A stretch of DNA of 64,000 nucleotides, from contig NC_088647.1 of NCBI RefSeq assembly GCF_964019385.1, forward strand, positions 383,612-447,611, in the 5' to 3' direction. Shown piece by piece: positions 1-30,856 of the stretch (the stretch's first letter is position 1; every line of letters begins with the position of its first letter). The translations under genes and the position numbers were made by a program. The notes below the pieces were generated by a model. That model searched no databases and was not told the origin of the DNA. It worked only from the letters and a program-made list of their open reading frames with translations. Origin of the DNA: Sycon ciliatum. Taxonomy: Eukaryota; Porifera; Calcarea; Leucosolenida; Sycettidae.

Positions 1-81
1 GCGTGCGCGTGAGAAAGAGAGAGAGAGTGAGAGTGTGTGTGTGTGCGCGCGTGCGTGTGCAAGAGAGGGAGAGAATCGTAC

Positions 82-18733
<18,652 letters not shown>

Positions 18734-19234
18734 ACTTCCTCCACACGCGAACGAGAGAGAAGCTGACAAAGTCGGAACAAGGACAAGTCCCGAGAACAAG
18801 TTTTTGGCGCATGCGTCGTACTCATACCCGTTCACTAACACAGTTTTGCTGTGCATTGGTTTGGTTCACCTTCACTTGAGTGGTTCTGCATTTTTCGTGT
18901 CCATATCGGCCGGCATAATGCCTTGATTTGTGTGGGTGTGTAGAGCTTCGAGATTGTTTCGATGGAAGTCATATCTACGATCGTACAGTATGTAGCTGTG
19001 AAAGAGACATAGATCTACTACTAGTAGTAGTAGCCGAGACTTGCGGTCACTGAATGGACGCCGGCTGTATGCTTGCTGGCTAGCTGCTCATCTTGCTGAC
19101 ATGGCCTAATAATATCATAAAAATATAAATACTTTGCATGTACTAGCGTTTCGGAGACAGCAACTTCAATAATGGCAATCAAGAGTACTAACTGTGCGGT
19201 AACCATGCTTTATTACAATACTAGTAACAAACAT
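18734..19234 (-). promoter_or_regulatory. Presumed TOP1 5' UTR and promoter region
   Basis: This is the 500 bases upstream of the TOP1 start codon, before the first transposon. An in-frame upstream ATG lies at about 18856, but the shorter start fits the TOP1 N-terminus better. I see no clear TATA box. A CTA/TAG trinucleotide run sits at about 19018-19033. The assignment rests on position only. Confidence 0.35.
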
Positions 19235-19915
19235 GAAGAGAATTGGTGAGCACACATGCTCATTCCCGGGGAACTGCAAATTCACAACTCATTTTCATTT
19301 CACAAAATCATTTTCAACGTTTCGGCAAATTGCCATCATCATGTCAGGATGCAATCATGATGAAGTGGAAGTCTGCCAACACCTAAGAACACCAAATAAC
19401 TGCTCTTACAATACACTATACAGTTGTACATGTATAATATTTCTATGTCCATACATGTTAGCTCAGTGCTAGGAATATGACATGTCTAAAACTAGTGAAA
19501 GATCACAAGATAAAATACCGTCACCTAGATAACCAGTGTGGTGTGACTGTTTTAGAGTAATGACCATCCAGCACTGGTGTTGATCTCTGGCAGTCTGGGC
19601 CTTCGTTTCTGATCTCCACCAGTGGCATATGAGTCAATGAAAACTTGTGATCTTTCACTAGTTTTAGACATGTCATATTCCTAGCACTGAGGTAACATGT
19701 ATGATGTAGTCATAGACATATCAACACCTAAGAACACCAAATTATTGTAGGGTATATAATTATAAGTGCTCCTTGGGCCCTTGGCAGACTTCCCGTGACT
19801 TCATGATTGTATCCTGATGATGGCAATTTGCCGAAACGTCGAAAATGATTCTGTGAAATGAGTTGTGAATTTGCAGTGCCCAGGGAATGAGCATGTGTGC
19901 TCACCAATTCTCTTC
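19235..19915. mobile_element. Foldback element with long inverted arms
   Basis: Long arms face each other: GAAGAGAATTGGTGAGCACA at 19235 pairs with the reverse complement ending at 19915, and pairing continues through the Tgccgaaacgt-type segment to about 19500 versus 19640. A central spacer of about 140 bp separates the arms. There is no ORF and the target duplication is unclear. It lies upstream of TOP1. Confidence 0.7.
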
Positions 19916-20242
19916 GAGTTCATCGGATGAAGCTGCAGGATGCCTCACCGCTACTTCGTTAGTGACAAACATGCGAGAGCAATGTGAATGCATGATGTAA
20001 AAAGAAGAAGAAGAAGTGTTCACAACGGTTTTCTCGTCACAAGTGCGATCTTCAGTGAACGTAGCACTATAATGTACATGTAGTAACTTTGGATGGAATA
20101 CTAAATCAAACACTGTCATAGGGAGCAGAAAGAGGTGCGAGAAACGAAATAGAGAACAAAGCCACTAGTCTAGAATAGCCTAAAAAAAAAACTAATGATG
20201 AGCACTGAGGAAGTCGAGAGAAACCCGTTCTGAATACTGTAA
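19916..20242. other. Intergenic spacer
   Basis: I see no gene or repeat structure apart from a short GAA run near 20007. Confidence 0.5.
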
Positions 20243-20426
20243 ACCGTATTTTCTCTGATAAGAGCCCGGTGTTCTTATTTTTTCACTGACAGCGAGACTG
20301 GGCTATTCATATGATGGGAGACTGGGCTCTTATTTTTTCAATTGTCAACTATCAAGCCAACTACAGTCTATACAGGCATAAACTGACCGTATCAAGACTG
20401 ATTTTTCAGCCCTAAACTCTGGAATA

Positions 20427-21815
20427 TTGTCACTGAAACAGATGTTTCACAATAGCATTGGCGCCAGCCGCCAGGAAGGAAGCAGTAGACCGAAAACCTC
20501 CTTACAAAATGTTCTTGGCATGTTGTACTGCTGCCACGGTTTATACGACTACTTGTCCGGCCGCAAGCAGCAGATCCTCATCTCGCCTTCAACCAGCCCT
20601 GCTCTGGCTTGCACCTGCGGAGTGCCCCAAGCCCGACCAAGGCTCTGTTCTCGGCCCTGTCCTCTTCAGTATACACATGAGATGTCCCTTTGGTTTCCTC
20701 GCCTGTGCCAAGTGTACAATTTGCAGATGACATAGCCATGTACGACTCCCAGGCCTCAGCGGCGGAAGCGTCCAGAACCCTCACCACAGCGGCAACTCAC
20801 GGCGGCTCTGGCCGGTTGGCTGAAGTCCCGAGGCCTCATCTTGAACGCCACCAAGAGCCAGGTTCTGACTATCTCTCTCCAGCAGCATGTACAGGAAGTA
20901 ACAGTCAAAAGCGGCGACTGTCTCTTCCCCTCAGCGTCTTCTGCGCGCTACCTCGGCGTTCACCTTGACAATCGCCTAGATTGGGACACCCATGTAAACT
21001 ATGTGGTCACCAAGGTCGCCAAGAAAATTGGCGCCTTGTGGCGGGCACGCCGAAGCCTATCAAGACGCTCTCGTCAGGTGTATGTGAAGGCGGTCATAAT
21101 GCCCGACCTGCTTTATGGCTCCTGCTGCTTTTCAACCGCAATGCGAGAGGGTCAACTGAAACGACTGCAAACCGCGCAAAACAGAGCCATCCGCTGTATC
21201 GATGGCAACCCGCCCCGGACAGCCATGCAGCCGCTGCTCACTGCTCACTCCCTGTACCGTGTCAGCGAGCTCTACAGGCAGAAAATATTGATCACCATCT
21301 GGCGGTGCGCATCCACGCCCGCACCAGCCCTGTGCTCGCCCAGCTTCTGACCCCGGCACAAGGCACCCCTACCCGCCATCAGCAGTCAAATGGCCTACCA
21401 AGCCAGGCAAACCGTAGCCGCCGCGGTCAGCGGAGATTTTCTGTTGCTGGTGCTCTGCTGTGGAACGCTCTCCCTGGTGAGGTCCGCACAATTACCCGGC
21501 TACCTGAGTTTAAGCATACATGTGTACCATACGCCTGTAGGGAGTAGTTCGAGTTGCTGCTGATCGCTCTGCTCTCCCCCCCCCCCCGTGCAGTTCAGTA
21601 ATCCTCACGTAGTATCACAGATACATGTACATCGTATTCTCTCTCTCTCCCCCCGTTTACTCGCAGTTATTAGTATCCTATTCTCTTACTATGTGCTTCC
21701 ATAGCTTTTACTATGTTCTTCCATAGCCACTTCTAGGCTAAGCCTTCGCCGTCATTTTATTGGGTCGTCATCCCGTTTGAATGTGCGAAGTGAAATAAAA
21801 ACCAACCAACCAACC
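20427..21815 (+). pseudogene. LINE reverse transcriptase relic, frameshifted
   Basis: Pieces of a non-LTR reverse transcriptase run left to right in shifting frames: FYDYLSGRKQQ-like, CGVPQ with SVLGPVLFSI, QFADDIAMY (the catalytic Asp pair), RYLGVHLDNRLDW, then YVKAVIMPDLLYGSCC and LKRLQTAQNRAIR. These are in the order expected for the palm and thumb of a jockey/CR1-like RT. At least two frameshifts break it. The 3' end has AATAAA followed by four ACCA-type units, a microsatellite tail typical of some LINEs. No endonuclease domain was seen, so it is 5' truncated. Confidence 0.8.
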
Positions 21816-22019
21816 ATAATTAATTAATTAATTCGACGGGTTCGCGTACCGGGCAGGTCAAGAACAAGGAGTCGTACAACTCCCTGGTCAAGAACCACCT
21901 TTCCGCTTCCGTGGGACGCCACCACCCCATGATCAGGCGTCAGATGCGGCTCCTAAACGGTGGGGGAGGATAGATCAGATCCACCAACCATAGGCCAAAG
22001 GCCTAAATCCCATTTGCCA

Positions 22020-22180
22020 CATCCATGATTTACTCATGCCAGGCCACGAGTTCCCAATTAACTGTGGGTCGCAGCACGGTTGGAAAAATCCTTCCGCTTC
22101 CAAGCAGGACTTGAACCTGGTACCTCTCGTTCATTAATCATGGTCTTAGACCAACCCACTGTGCCTGCCTGCCTACCAAC
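22020..22180 (-). mobile_element. tRNA-derived SINE
   Basis: On the minus strand an A-box-like AGTGGGTTGGTCTAAGACC and a B-box GGTTCAAGTCC (complement at 22108-22118) occur at tRNA spacing, followed by a non-tRNA body. It lies between the LINE tail and the right end of the surrounding transposon. This is the clearest of the tRNA-like relics here. Confidence 0.55.
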
Positions 22181-22731
22181 CATATGCAGTCAAAAATTAT
22201 ACTTGTTGTGACCCGCGCTACTATTTAGAGTCTGTGCTCTTATTATTTTAAACCAACCTCACCCCGGGTCATTATTGGAGACCTGGGCTATTATCGGAGA
22301 CCTGGGCTTTTCGAGAGAAAATTCGGTAAAGCAGAAATATTCGTCTGGAATTTAATTTCGTCGTTTTCGTCCAAGGAGCTTTTGGACTATTAAAATTAAA
22401 TGCCGGACTAATGTCGATTTGTCCAGCTTTTCAATACACTCTTATGACCCATGGACGAAATTTACAACAAGACGGCAACGTCTGTAGGGCCTTCCCTATC
22501 AAAATAATAAATTCTACTACTACTACTACAACCGGACGAACTCCCTCTCTTTGGAGTTTATAGACGAAATTATTGACCGACGAAATGTTCTGCTTGTACA
22601 GTACTTCTTCTTTTTACATGTACATGTACTTTTAGTAAGTTACTCGTGGAGTCATGATGCAGGTCTAGACTAGTCCTTGTGGCCGGCGTGGGTAGACCAA
22701 GACTGAGAGATTGTCAATATTTTTATTTGTC

Positions 22732-24126
22732 ATGGTATTTCCTGTGTTGACCAGCATTTTCAACGGCATGTTTGAGCAACACGAGGTGGTTGATATAGGC
22801 AGTGGCAGTCTGATCCCACTTCAGAAACCCAACAAGCCGCTGGGACCACCATCAAATTTACGTCCGATAGTTCTTCTCAACACGCTGCGGAAGACCCTGT
22901 CACTCCTCACTTTAGCTCGAGTCAGACCCAAGGTTGACCAGTACCTAGCCCAGACGCACAGCGGCTTCCGCCCTGGCCGATCCACCGCGGATGTGGTATG
23001 GGCGCATCGATGGCTTGTGGCAAAGACCCAGCGCTACCACAGCACCGTTCACCTGTTGGGCATTGATCTGTCGAAGGCTTTTGACACGATCAAGCGAGAC
23101 ACCTTGCTGACTGTTCTGGAGGCGTTTCTGAGTGACGATGACGTTCGCTTGATCAGGGTCTTGATCTCTAACACCAGACTTCGTGTTCAGCTTGGGAGGT
23201 GCCAGTCGGAATCATTTGCTACAACGAAGGGGACGCCACAGGGGGATTGCCTTTCCCCCGTTCTCTTCACGGTTTACCTGGAGGCTGCGCTCCGACAACT
23301 AAGGCAAGAGGTGCCAGCAAGACCTCTCAGCGACAACGGTCTGCCGCTCGAACTTGTATATGCGGATGATGCAGACTTTGTCAGCACCTCAAAGTCCTGG
23401 CTGGCGGACGTGGAGGCGACTGCCAGCACGGTGCTACCACAGTGGTCCCTGATCATGAACCGGGACAAAACTGAGTATACGGACATCTTCAGAAGTGCGG
23501 ACAGGATCGATGAAGAGTGGAGGACAACGCGCAAGCTGGGTTCGCTGCTGGGCGACGAAGAGGATATTATGCGACGAAAACAGCTGGCGACTGCAGCATT
23601 TCAGTCCCTATGGAGCCTCTGGAAGAGGCATCAGCACATCAGCGAGAAGTTGCGTCTGCGGCTGTACAGCACTTTTATTGTTCCAGTACTGACGTACAAC
23701 TCGGGTACGTGGGGGGTCAGTGTGACCGTTCTGTCTCGCCTGGATTCCTTCCACCGCCGTCAGCTAAGGTCACTCATCGGTGTGAAATGGCCACAAATAA
23801 TACCGAATGATGCTCTCTATGCCAGATGCGAAGCTGAACCCTTGAGTGTCATGGTCAAGAGATCACGCTGGAGGCTGTTTGGCCACATCCTGCGGATGGC
23901 AGATGAATCTCCAGCTGTTATGGCTATGTTCGCGTACTTCGCCAATCAGCAACAGAAATGCTGGAGGGGTAGACCGCGGACGACCCTGCCGCAGGCATTG
24001 GTGGGAGATCTGCGCCAAGCCAATGCCGGATTGCTCGGGAACTTAGACGCTCTGCAGAGCCTGCGAGCCATTGCCCATGACCGACCCGCATGGCGAGATC
24101 TATGCATGAAGATCTGTGCATCGTGA
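22732..24126 (+). CDS. Non-LTR retrotransposon reverse transcriptase (5' truncated)
   Basis: One uninterrupted frame, 465 codons from the first ATG (22732), shows the RT domains in order: LIPLQKPNKPLGPPSNLRPI, SGFRPGRSTADVVWA, LGIDLSKAFDTI, TKGTPQGDCLSPVLF, LVYADDADFVS (catalytic Asp pair), and a C-terminal RSRWRLFGHILRM plus RGRPRTTL of the kind found after LINE RTs. No endonuclease, zinc knuckle or RNase H is visible, so the element looks 5' truncated although the RT itself is intact. The clade is not assigned. Confidence 0.85.
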   Translation: MVFPVLTSIFNGMFEQHEVVDIGSGSLIPLQKPNKPLGPPSNLRPIVLLNTLRKTLSLLTLARVRPKVDQYLAQTHSGFRPGRSTADVVWAHRWLVAKTQRYHSTVHLLGIDLSKAFDTIKRDTLLTVLEAFLSDDDVRLIRVLISNTRLRVQLGRCQSESFATTKGTPQGDCLSPVLFTVYLEAALRQLRQEVPARPLSDNGLPLELVYADDADFVSTSKSWLADVEATASTVLPQWSLIMNRDKTEYTDIFRSADRIDEEWRTTRKLGSLLGDEEDIMRRKQLATAAFQSLWSLWKRHQHISEKLRLRLYSTFIVPVLTYNSGTWGVSVTVLSRLDSFHRRQLRSLIGVKWPQIIPNDALYARCEAEPLSVMVKRSRWRLFGHILRMADESPAVMAMFAYFANQQQKCWRGRPRTTLPQALVGDLRQANAGLLGNLDALQSLRAIAHDRPAWRDLCMKICAS

Positions 24127-24665
24127 TATTCCGACAGGTCCTGAAACAGTCAAACTCAGGAAATAGCACTATTATTATCACTCAGGCTGCAATATTCAAT
24201 GACATAATTAAAGACATATTCATAAATGACATATCTTCAATACCCATGAGCTACATTGTATATGATAATTATATCATTGTATCATCGTTCTAGCTCAATT
24301 TCTTTCCCCTGTCATAGTCCTGTTTATCATGTTCAGCATAAGCGAAGTTGTGGATCATGCTTGCATGGTTGACTCCAACGCGTACATGCAGGTAATAATA
24401 ATAATAATTACCGGTATTATGAAAGTGTAGTATAGTACTCGTAAAATGTAACCGTCCTCAGCTGTGTGTCCATAAATATTAAAAAAAAATTGTCACTGGC
24501 ATGATTCATCTTGAATTCTTCATGTTAAATTTTATTATGATTTATCAGGGAGTCGATCCCTGATTATTATCATGTGCATTGTCACCCATCCTGTAACTGG
24601 TAACCTGGTCACTTTATGGACAGGCAAGCTGTGCATGCCCAGGTCCCAGGGAGTCGTAGCATCTA
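24127..24665. other. AT-rich spacer
   Basis: AT-rich sequence follows the LINE RT and may be its 3' UTR. It contains a short AAT/TAA run near 24391-24407. No gene was seen. Confidence 0.4.
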
Positions 24666-24851
24666 CAGTGAAATCTCGTTAGGAAGAACACTGATAAGAC
24701 AAAATGTTTGCTTAAGAAGAACTAATTTTCGTAACTCCATTGGATAAATCACTGTGTATTCACTGGGGATACCATACGAACAAGAAGAACTCCCGTTATT
24801 GCGAACAAATATCATCGGTCCCTTGGTGTTCGTCCTAAAGAGGTTTGACTG
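24666..24851. mobile_element. pogo/Tigger-like MITE
   Basis: Ends beginning CAGTGAAATCTCGTTAGGA and (reverse complement) CAGTCAAACCTCTTTAGGA are flanked by TA at 24664-24665 and 24852-24853. CAGT ends with a CCTC/TTAGGA-type interior and TA target are typical of pogo/Tigger MITEs. No ORF. Confidence 0.75.
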
Positions 24852-24853
24852 TA

Positions 24854-25809
24854 CTTCATGGGAGCGGCGGACCGTTGAACACGGACGTACGGGGCAACTG
24901 CAACTTTGAACCTAAACTGATGATTAATGATCAATAATCTTTATTTCAGGATTACCCAAAGGCTAACGTCTATCTGGGGGATCTCCTATTTGTGTGATAA
25001 TGTCAGTGTGATGATGCGGGCTTCGACCTCGGGCTCAGTGCCTGTCACTCCATAAGTACATGTATGTGGGGCAGGGCCAATCTCATGTATACACGCTTAC
25101 ATAATGCCACTGCTTGTCTCAAGGGCCCGATGCTTGGGGTCAGCAGGTCAACTGACAGTCATGGAACTGCATAGACTACAAATCACAGAAAACCATATAA
25201 ATCCGGTGCCGGTACATCATAGTTTTGCCGCGGAGTGCTATGACCTCGTGCCCGGTCTCAGGCCCTACATACCGTTACTCCCTGGTGAGGTCGCGAACAC
25301 TATAAGTATAAAGCCACCCCGGCCTGGCTAGTCCCTCCCCAATAACATGTCGAGCCGTTCATTGTTGTATTTGTATTCAGGCCCGCCGGAACCGGTCCGG
25401 TTGGTCAGGTTATCACCGGACCAACTTTGTGGCCACTGACATATGTTTACTGCTGAGGAAGGCATAATTGCCCTGCCATATCACAAACAAACTGTATGAA
25501 AGAGTATGGTACGACCGGACCAATTGACAACTGCTTCAGCGGTCCTGGTATCTATGCGGGATTCTCCACAGGCCTTAGCCTAAATCGAGGGAGTCTCCGT
25601 CAACAGCTTATGAAGATTGAAGAAGGAGAAGCTGAGGAGAAAAAAAAGGATAGAAAGATGCAGGCTGGTAGTAATGTGCTCTATGACATCCCTACTCTAC
25701 GTGGAATGAAACCAGAGGGCTCCGGCATAACGGGTGATAGCGAAGTGGGTGCGGGCAAGAGCGACAACACATTTTGGGCTGGATACAGTACGAATGGCAG
25801 CCGGGAGGG
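24854..25809. other. Spacer with no confident gene
   Basis: Short open frames are present but none resembles a known protein. At 25383-25430 the sequence CCGCCGGAACCGGTCCGG resembles the ends of the element at 42415-42872, suggesting a fragment of the same family. Confidence 0.4.
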
Positions 25810-26448
25810 AGTTGTTGTTGTTGTAGTTGTTGTAGAAGTTTATTTAAACGTCGCACCACAAACAGGCGATTTCGCCTCCTTTGATACATGTGGACGACAG
25901 AAGGAATGAGAGAGAGGGGGGGGGGGGGCAGAAGTACGGAGAGAGGAAGGGTAGAAATAAATAAGCAATCAACCTCAGGGCTACACCAAAGCAAAAACGG
26001 AATGGGAACATACTATACAAAATAGCTTCATACATATATTGCAAAACACGTTTACTATTCTTCAGTCCGCTATACCACAGAAATGTGTACACTAGCCGAA
26101 AAGCATTTAAACGGAGCCATGATGCGCTTTTAGCAGGGCACAGAACTGAAGGTGGCTGGGCTCGGAACGGAGATCAGGCGGGAGCTGGTTCCACAGGACT
26201 GCGCCGATGAACTGCATGGTTGCTCGACCCGCAGGACCGGGCCAAAATGGTACTCGAACGAGGTGATGTGCTGCTCCCCGAGTGCGGTCACCAGTAACTC
26301 TCACGAAGAAGCTGGTGAAGAGGGAGCTAGCTCGGGAGAACAGACAACGACCATGTGGCGATGGTGACAAAGAGAAAGGTGGCACGGGTGTTTGTGCTGG
26401 CTCTAGCAGGCGGAAGCAGATGTTGGGGGCGCATGGGCTCCGTGTCAA
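25810..26448 (-). pseudogene. LINE 3' end fragment
   Basis: On the minus strand an open frame ends with FIGAVLWNQLPPDLRSEPSH and a stop at 26107. This is the conserved C-terminal signature of many LINE ORF2 proteins (LWNSLP-type). Downstream the minus strand continues to AATAAA and a CAA-rich tail near 25810, a typical LINE 3' terminus. The RT domain itself is absent, so this is a strongly 5'-truncated copy. Confidence 0.65.
25920..25929. repeat. Poly-G run
   Basis: A short uninterrupted G run within the LINE fragment's 3' UTR. Confidence 0.7.
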
Positions 26449-26879
26449 TCCATGAGGATGGTGGCGTCTGCATTACGGGAAGGTCACATTGGGTAGTGCT
26501 TGAAGTTGGCGCATAGAATATGGCAGCTACGACTTGGCTCGACTCCCATGCACATCATTTCGTCCCCGCAGGACCCCTGCATCAGGCAATCTATTTGTCC
26601 AATAAATGCAGCTGCAGTAGAGTCAGTGGAGTCAATTTCCGGCGACTCTCCTAACTAAGAGGACATGCAAGAATACAACTGTAACAAGTAAGGTTTGTGT
26701 TTTTATTCTCGCTACAGACAGTACAGTGTTCGTCTTTCTAGAAAGTGCCAGATTCTCAAACATACAGACAAATAAATGTAAGGAAATCCCGGTCTACATA
26801 ATCATACACTGTGAAGTGGTACATGAGCGTGATATGATTGTATAGTGTGATGACACTGAATGTACACCAACAGAGCTAA

Positions 26880-27408
26880 GGCCACCCTTTGTTAATTCAT
26901 TGTTTAACGTCCTTTTTTCGCGAAAAGGTACGCGGGAGGGCGGAAAAAAACAAAAGCCCATTCCAAAAACTGGAAACCCCAATCAAACATTTTAACCAGT
27001 AAAGCATGTGATATATACAATATTTCTGGGTCTAACGGCACTTGCAGGCATAGAACAACACTCTTTGATGGTACATTGGAGCACATGCCTGATGAATCCA
27101 ACAAAACAGGTACATAGCATGGAGTTAGCATGTCATGAATTCATTACATCTGGATTTTTACTAGGACACACACCGTACGATATTTAAAAGCCAACAAAAA
27201 AAGAAAAAGAACACAAGACAAAGGCATGCCCGGGAGGCAAGATTATAAGTTTAAGGTCATGATCGGCACACTGTGAAACTACACAATCATGTATTTACAA
27301 CTTCGCATATTATTGGTACTACTACTTTCTTGTTTTTTTTTTCCGGTCGGAGGCAAAAAGGTACGCGCCGGGCGCGGACGGTAAACAACGAAAAAAGAAA
27401 GGGTGGCC
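26880..27408. mobile_element. Harbinger-like MITE
   Basis: Ends begin GGCCACCCTTT and pair as inverted repeats for about 80 bp with indels, including GGTACGCG and poly-A/poly-T stretches. TAA flanks both sides (26877-26879 and 27409-27411), consistent with the 3-bp TWA target of PIF/Harbinger. It is 529 bp without a transposase. Confidence 0.7.
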
Positions 27409-27411
27409 TAA

Positions 27412-28206
27412 CATATAAAACACACGCTGACTTCTTCACACTCACACCACAATATATTGTGCATGCCGAGTATCCTGAGGACTTGCTATCTGTCCATATG
27501 TGTGTGAGAACCAGCATTTTTTCATTATTTTGTGTTTTCTTTCGCGCTCAGTATTCCTCTTACTATTGCCTTTAGTCTTCACACACATCACTGCACACGC
27601 ATCACTGCACACGCATCACTGCATACGCATCACTGCATATTAGTCATTGCACTTGCTATGGTGTCTTTTTCCCCTGTATCCGTCCGTGACGAGAAGGCAA
27701 TGAAACTGAACACTAGTTGTCGACAATTTCAAGGCAGAAATGTTGCTAGTGCCGTCGGAGGAGCCTGAAGTAGTTAGTTCTGTTCCGTTCAATCTGATAA
27801 ACATCATAACTGTCGAGCCTTTAGGGCGCCATGATGGTTTTCTAGTCTTGTAAGTTGTATCGCTGCTTTTGCAACTGAAGTATACCGGATGTTGTGTGGC
27901 GTTGGTGTCAGGCCTTGCCCAAACCTGGAATCAGGCCAATCCCCATGCAGAAAAGACTCGGCATGATTCAAGGTTAAATCATGTTGCAGCAATGTCAGTT
28001 GAATGCTGAAGTTGAGACTGTAGAACCAAAAATCTGACGATACAGGCAACAAGGTGGAAACAGCTACATGTAGTTGTCTGGAGATGGAGGATCACACATG
28101 ATGACGTTATGTGTTATCCTCATTATATTCATTCCGAATAGACATTTGTGTACGGCGTGCAAGTACCGTAAAATCAAGAGGATAATGTTCTTTTGGTAAA
28201 ATGTAT
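27412..28206. other. Spacer with a short tandem repeat
   Basis: The stretch holds a CACTGCACACGCAT-type tandem repeat at 27584-27645 and no gene I can support. Confidence 0.5.
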
Positions 28207-28260
28207 TACAGGTGGAATCCTGATAATTCGGATATGGCTTAATTCGAACATACCGCTTAA

Positions 28261-29121
28261 AGGGGAAGTATACCCTAAAATCAAATTTTCACCAGTTGTA
28301 GTCTTCTGGGTGCTGAGTCGAATGGTCTTGGTCCGAGGAAGCTGCGACGCTCCCTTCCTACTTGAATCCCAATCGAACTCGCGCACTTCCACCGAAACTG
28401 GGTGACTGCGCCCTACTAGATGGGGATTTGTATGCAAAATGTCACTAAAAGCGCCATTTCGTTCTTATAAAAGCACGGATGACCGCGATTGGCCCATATG
28501 TTGTAGTCTTTTGGACGCTGAGTCGACTGGTTTTGGTCCGAAAAGGCTGCGATGCAGCGTTCCTCCTTTATTCCCAATCGAACATGGTTGAACAAGTGGT
28601 CACGTGCTCCTTGGTGCCCAAATCACCTGGTCACCGCGCCAGCAGGCGACAACTTTCACACCAAGGTTCAACTCGAGTTCAACTCGAGTGACAGGACCGC
28701 ACCCAAAAAAGGTCAAACAGGCTAGTAAGTTGTACCCTGCAGGCACGGTGACCAGGTGACTGGTGTACGCAGGAGCACGTGACCGCTTGTTCAACCATGT
28801 TCGATTGGGAATAAAGGAGGAACGCTGCATCGCAGCCTTTTCGGACCAAAACCAGTCGACTCAGCGTCCAAACGACTACAACATATGGGCCAATGGCGGT
28901 CATCCGTGCTTTTATAAGAACGAAATGGCGCTTTTAGTGACATTTTGCATACAAATCCCCATCTAGTAGGGCGCAGTCACCCAGTTTCGGTGGAAGTGCG
29001 CGAGTTCGATTGGGAATAAAGGAGGAAGGGAGCGTCTCAGCTTCCTCGGACCAAGACCATTCGACTCAGCACCCCGAAGACTACAACTGGTGAGAATTTG
29101 ATTTTAGGGTATACTTCCCCT
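28261..29121. mobile_element. Palindromic TTAA-target MITE (Kolobok/T2-like), copy 1
   Basis: The 861-bp element is almost entirely one inverted repeat, with arms of about 420 bp and a tiny centre around CAACTCGAGTTCAACTCGAG. It is flanked by TTAA at both ends (28257-28260 and 29122-29125) and its ends read TTAAAGGGGAAGT including the target. TTAAAGGRR termini are characteristic of the T2/Kolobok superfamily. No ORF of transposase type. It is inserted in the pogo/Tigger-like element. Confidence 0.8.
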
Positions 29122-29314
29122 TTAATTAGAAGTTTTTCCAGGACCGATTTCTATCAATACGATTCCCACATAAAAAATTCTGATAATTCGAACCTCGAAC
29201 TCGACATGTACGGTTAATTAGAAGTCCCACAGATTCCACTTACATAGAAAATGTGTGGGATTTGTGCTGATAATTTGAAGTTAGCAAAGTGTAATTCGAA
29301 GTTCACTGTACACT

Positions 29315-29781
29315 TGTAGTGCATATTCACGAACATTCTACAGTCCATGCACACGTGACATTACGCAATGATTGCATAGGCAAATTCTAGTTACTTCCCT
29401 TTTGATTACGTAGTGATTACATCACTTACACATTACCCATTTGCCACATCGAGCGTATGACGTTTTTCCATGTTCTTTCTCTCTTGCATGTCATGATGCA
29501 ATACTGATTGCACCTACATGATGCAATACTGCTTTGTACTTACATCAGCAATTGCAATTCTCATGACCACATCCGTTTCCTTCTTGCACTTTCTACCGCA
29601 ACGCACAATGGCTAACGCTTCTCTCTCTACCCTATATAAGCTGCATTCGCTTGCATATTATTCAGATCAATCGTAATCTTTTACATCCCGACTCAACTTG
29701 AATTAGTGCTTTCTTAGTTGTAATAAAACGTTGTGTTCCACGACCCGTTGCACGGCTGAGTTGAATCTAGCGAAGCACTAA
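29315..29781 (+). repeat. 5' LTR of the Gypsy element
   Basis: This 467-bp LTR starts TGTAGTGC and ends CACTAA. It contains a TATA motif CCCTATATAAG near 29630 and an AATAAA signal near 29722, so promoter and polyadenylation signals are both present. Confidence 0.92.
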
Positions 29782-29842
29782 ATTGGTGACCCCGACGTGA
29801 TCGATTTCCGACCTGATTCAACGTTCTGTGCAATTTTTAGAA

Positions 29843-30856
29843 ATGTCCGACAACGAGCAACCCGCTCCCGCTCTCGAGGCTAATGCCGCTCCAGACCAAG
29901 CTGCAAACCCCGCTGGAAACGCTGGTCCACCAGACGCTCCGGCCCAAGACGGCCCTGCCGCAAGGACCATCGCGCCAGTCAACTTCAAACTGCCGCCGTT
30001 CTGGCCAGGTGACCCGCAGTTATGGTTTGCGCAGGCTGAAGCTCACTTCTCCAACCACCGGATTAACACCTCCCGAGCACGGTACAATGTGATCGTGTCA
30101 TCGCTAGCTCCGGAGTTTGCAACAGAGATCCGTGACCTGTTGATCGCTCCACCGGAAGACGAACCCTACGTCAAGCTGAGGGCTGCACTCACAACACGGA
30201 CGCAAAAGTCGGAGCAAATCCGACTTCGAGAGCTGTTGTCAACCGCCGACGTCGGTGACAGCAAACCCAGCAAGGTCCTACGCAGAATGCAGCAGCTACT
30301 GGGAGGAAAATCGCTTGACCCTTCTATCTTGCGGGAACTCTTCGTGCAACGTCTACCCCCAGCTGTCCGTCAGATTCTAGCAGCTACACCTACGACTCTG
30401 TCTCTGGAGGAGTTAGCGGCCCTCGCTGACAAAGTGGCCGAGTCTACAGTCCCATCAGCGAACACTCAAGTACACGCAGTTTCGGAAAAGGCCACTTCAA
30501 AAACTGCTGCAGTCGGCTCAACTGCCTCAAGTGCTACCACTTGTTTCAGCCCCAGCTCTGACTCGACGACTCAGCTGTCGCTACTCCGTTCGGACTTGGA
30601 CAAGCTGTGTCTGACTGTACAAGCGCTAACCAAGGTGCGCTCCCGTGGACGTGACGATTGCCCCATCAAAACGGCGGGATTTCCAACACGGGATCGGCGC
30701 ACTGGACGCAGCGCTTCCCGCTCTCCCAGCCGCGCCGTACGCATTGAGGACACCGATAGCGACGACGTCTGCTGGTTCCACGCCAAGTTTGGTGACAAAG
30801 CTCGACGTTGCCGATCTCCATGCCGTCTGTCGGGAAACGGGACCGCCAGCCGCTAA
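29843..30856 (+). CDS. gag: Gag of the Gypsy element
   Basis: The frame from the ATG at 29843 encodes about 337 residues. An Ala/Pro-rich start is followed by the capsid-like segment [20 protein letters not shown], then a Ser/Thr-rich linker. Near the C-terminus lies [14 protein letters not shown] followed by PC. This is a Cys-His motif different from the usual CCHC knuckle but found in some Gypsy clades. Pol overlaps it in the -1 frame (about 30808-30856), so pol is probably reached by a -1 ribosomal frameshift. Confidence 0.85.
   Translation: MSDNEQPAPALEANAAPDQAANPAGNAGPPDAPAQDGPAARTIAPVNFKLPPFWPGDPQLWFAQAEAHFSNHRINTSRARYNVIVSSLAPEFATEIRDLLIAPPEDEPYVKLRAALTTRTQKSEQIRLRELLSTADVGDSKPSKVLRRMQQLLGGKSLDPSILRELFVQRLPPAVRQILAATPTTLSLEELAALADKVAESTVPSANTQVHAVSEKATSKTAAVGSTASSATTCFSPSSDSTTQLSLLRSDLDKLCLTVQALTKVRSRGRDDCPIKTAGFPTRDRRTGRSASRSPSRAVRIEDTDSDDVCWFHAKFGDKARRCRSPCRLSGNGTASR

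Larger units (their letters stand above)
20243..22328. mobile_element. DNA transposon with ACCGTATTTTCTC-like ends, host of a LINE and a SINE
   Basis: The left end ACCGTATTTTCTCTGATAAG pairs imperfectly with the reverse complement of the right end (ACCGAATTTTCTCTCGAAAA), and both arms contain repeated GAGCCCGG/CCTGGGCT motifs. Similar ends occur in the complete 295-bp element at 38504-38798. The middle is occupied by a LINE relic and a SINE-like segment, which I infer inserted later. Exact boundaries are uncertain. Confidence 0.5.
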
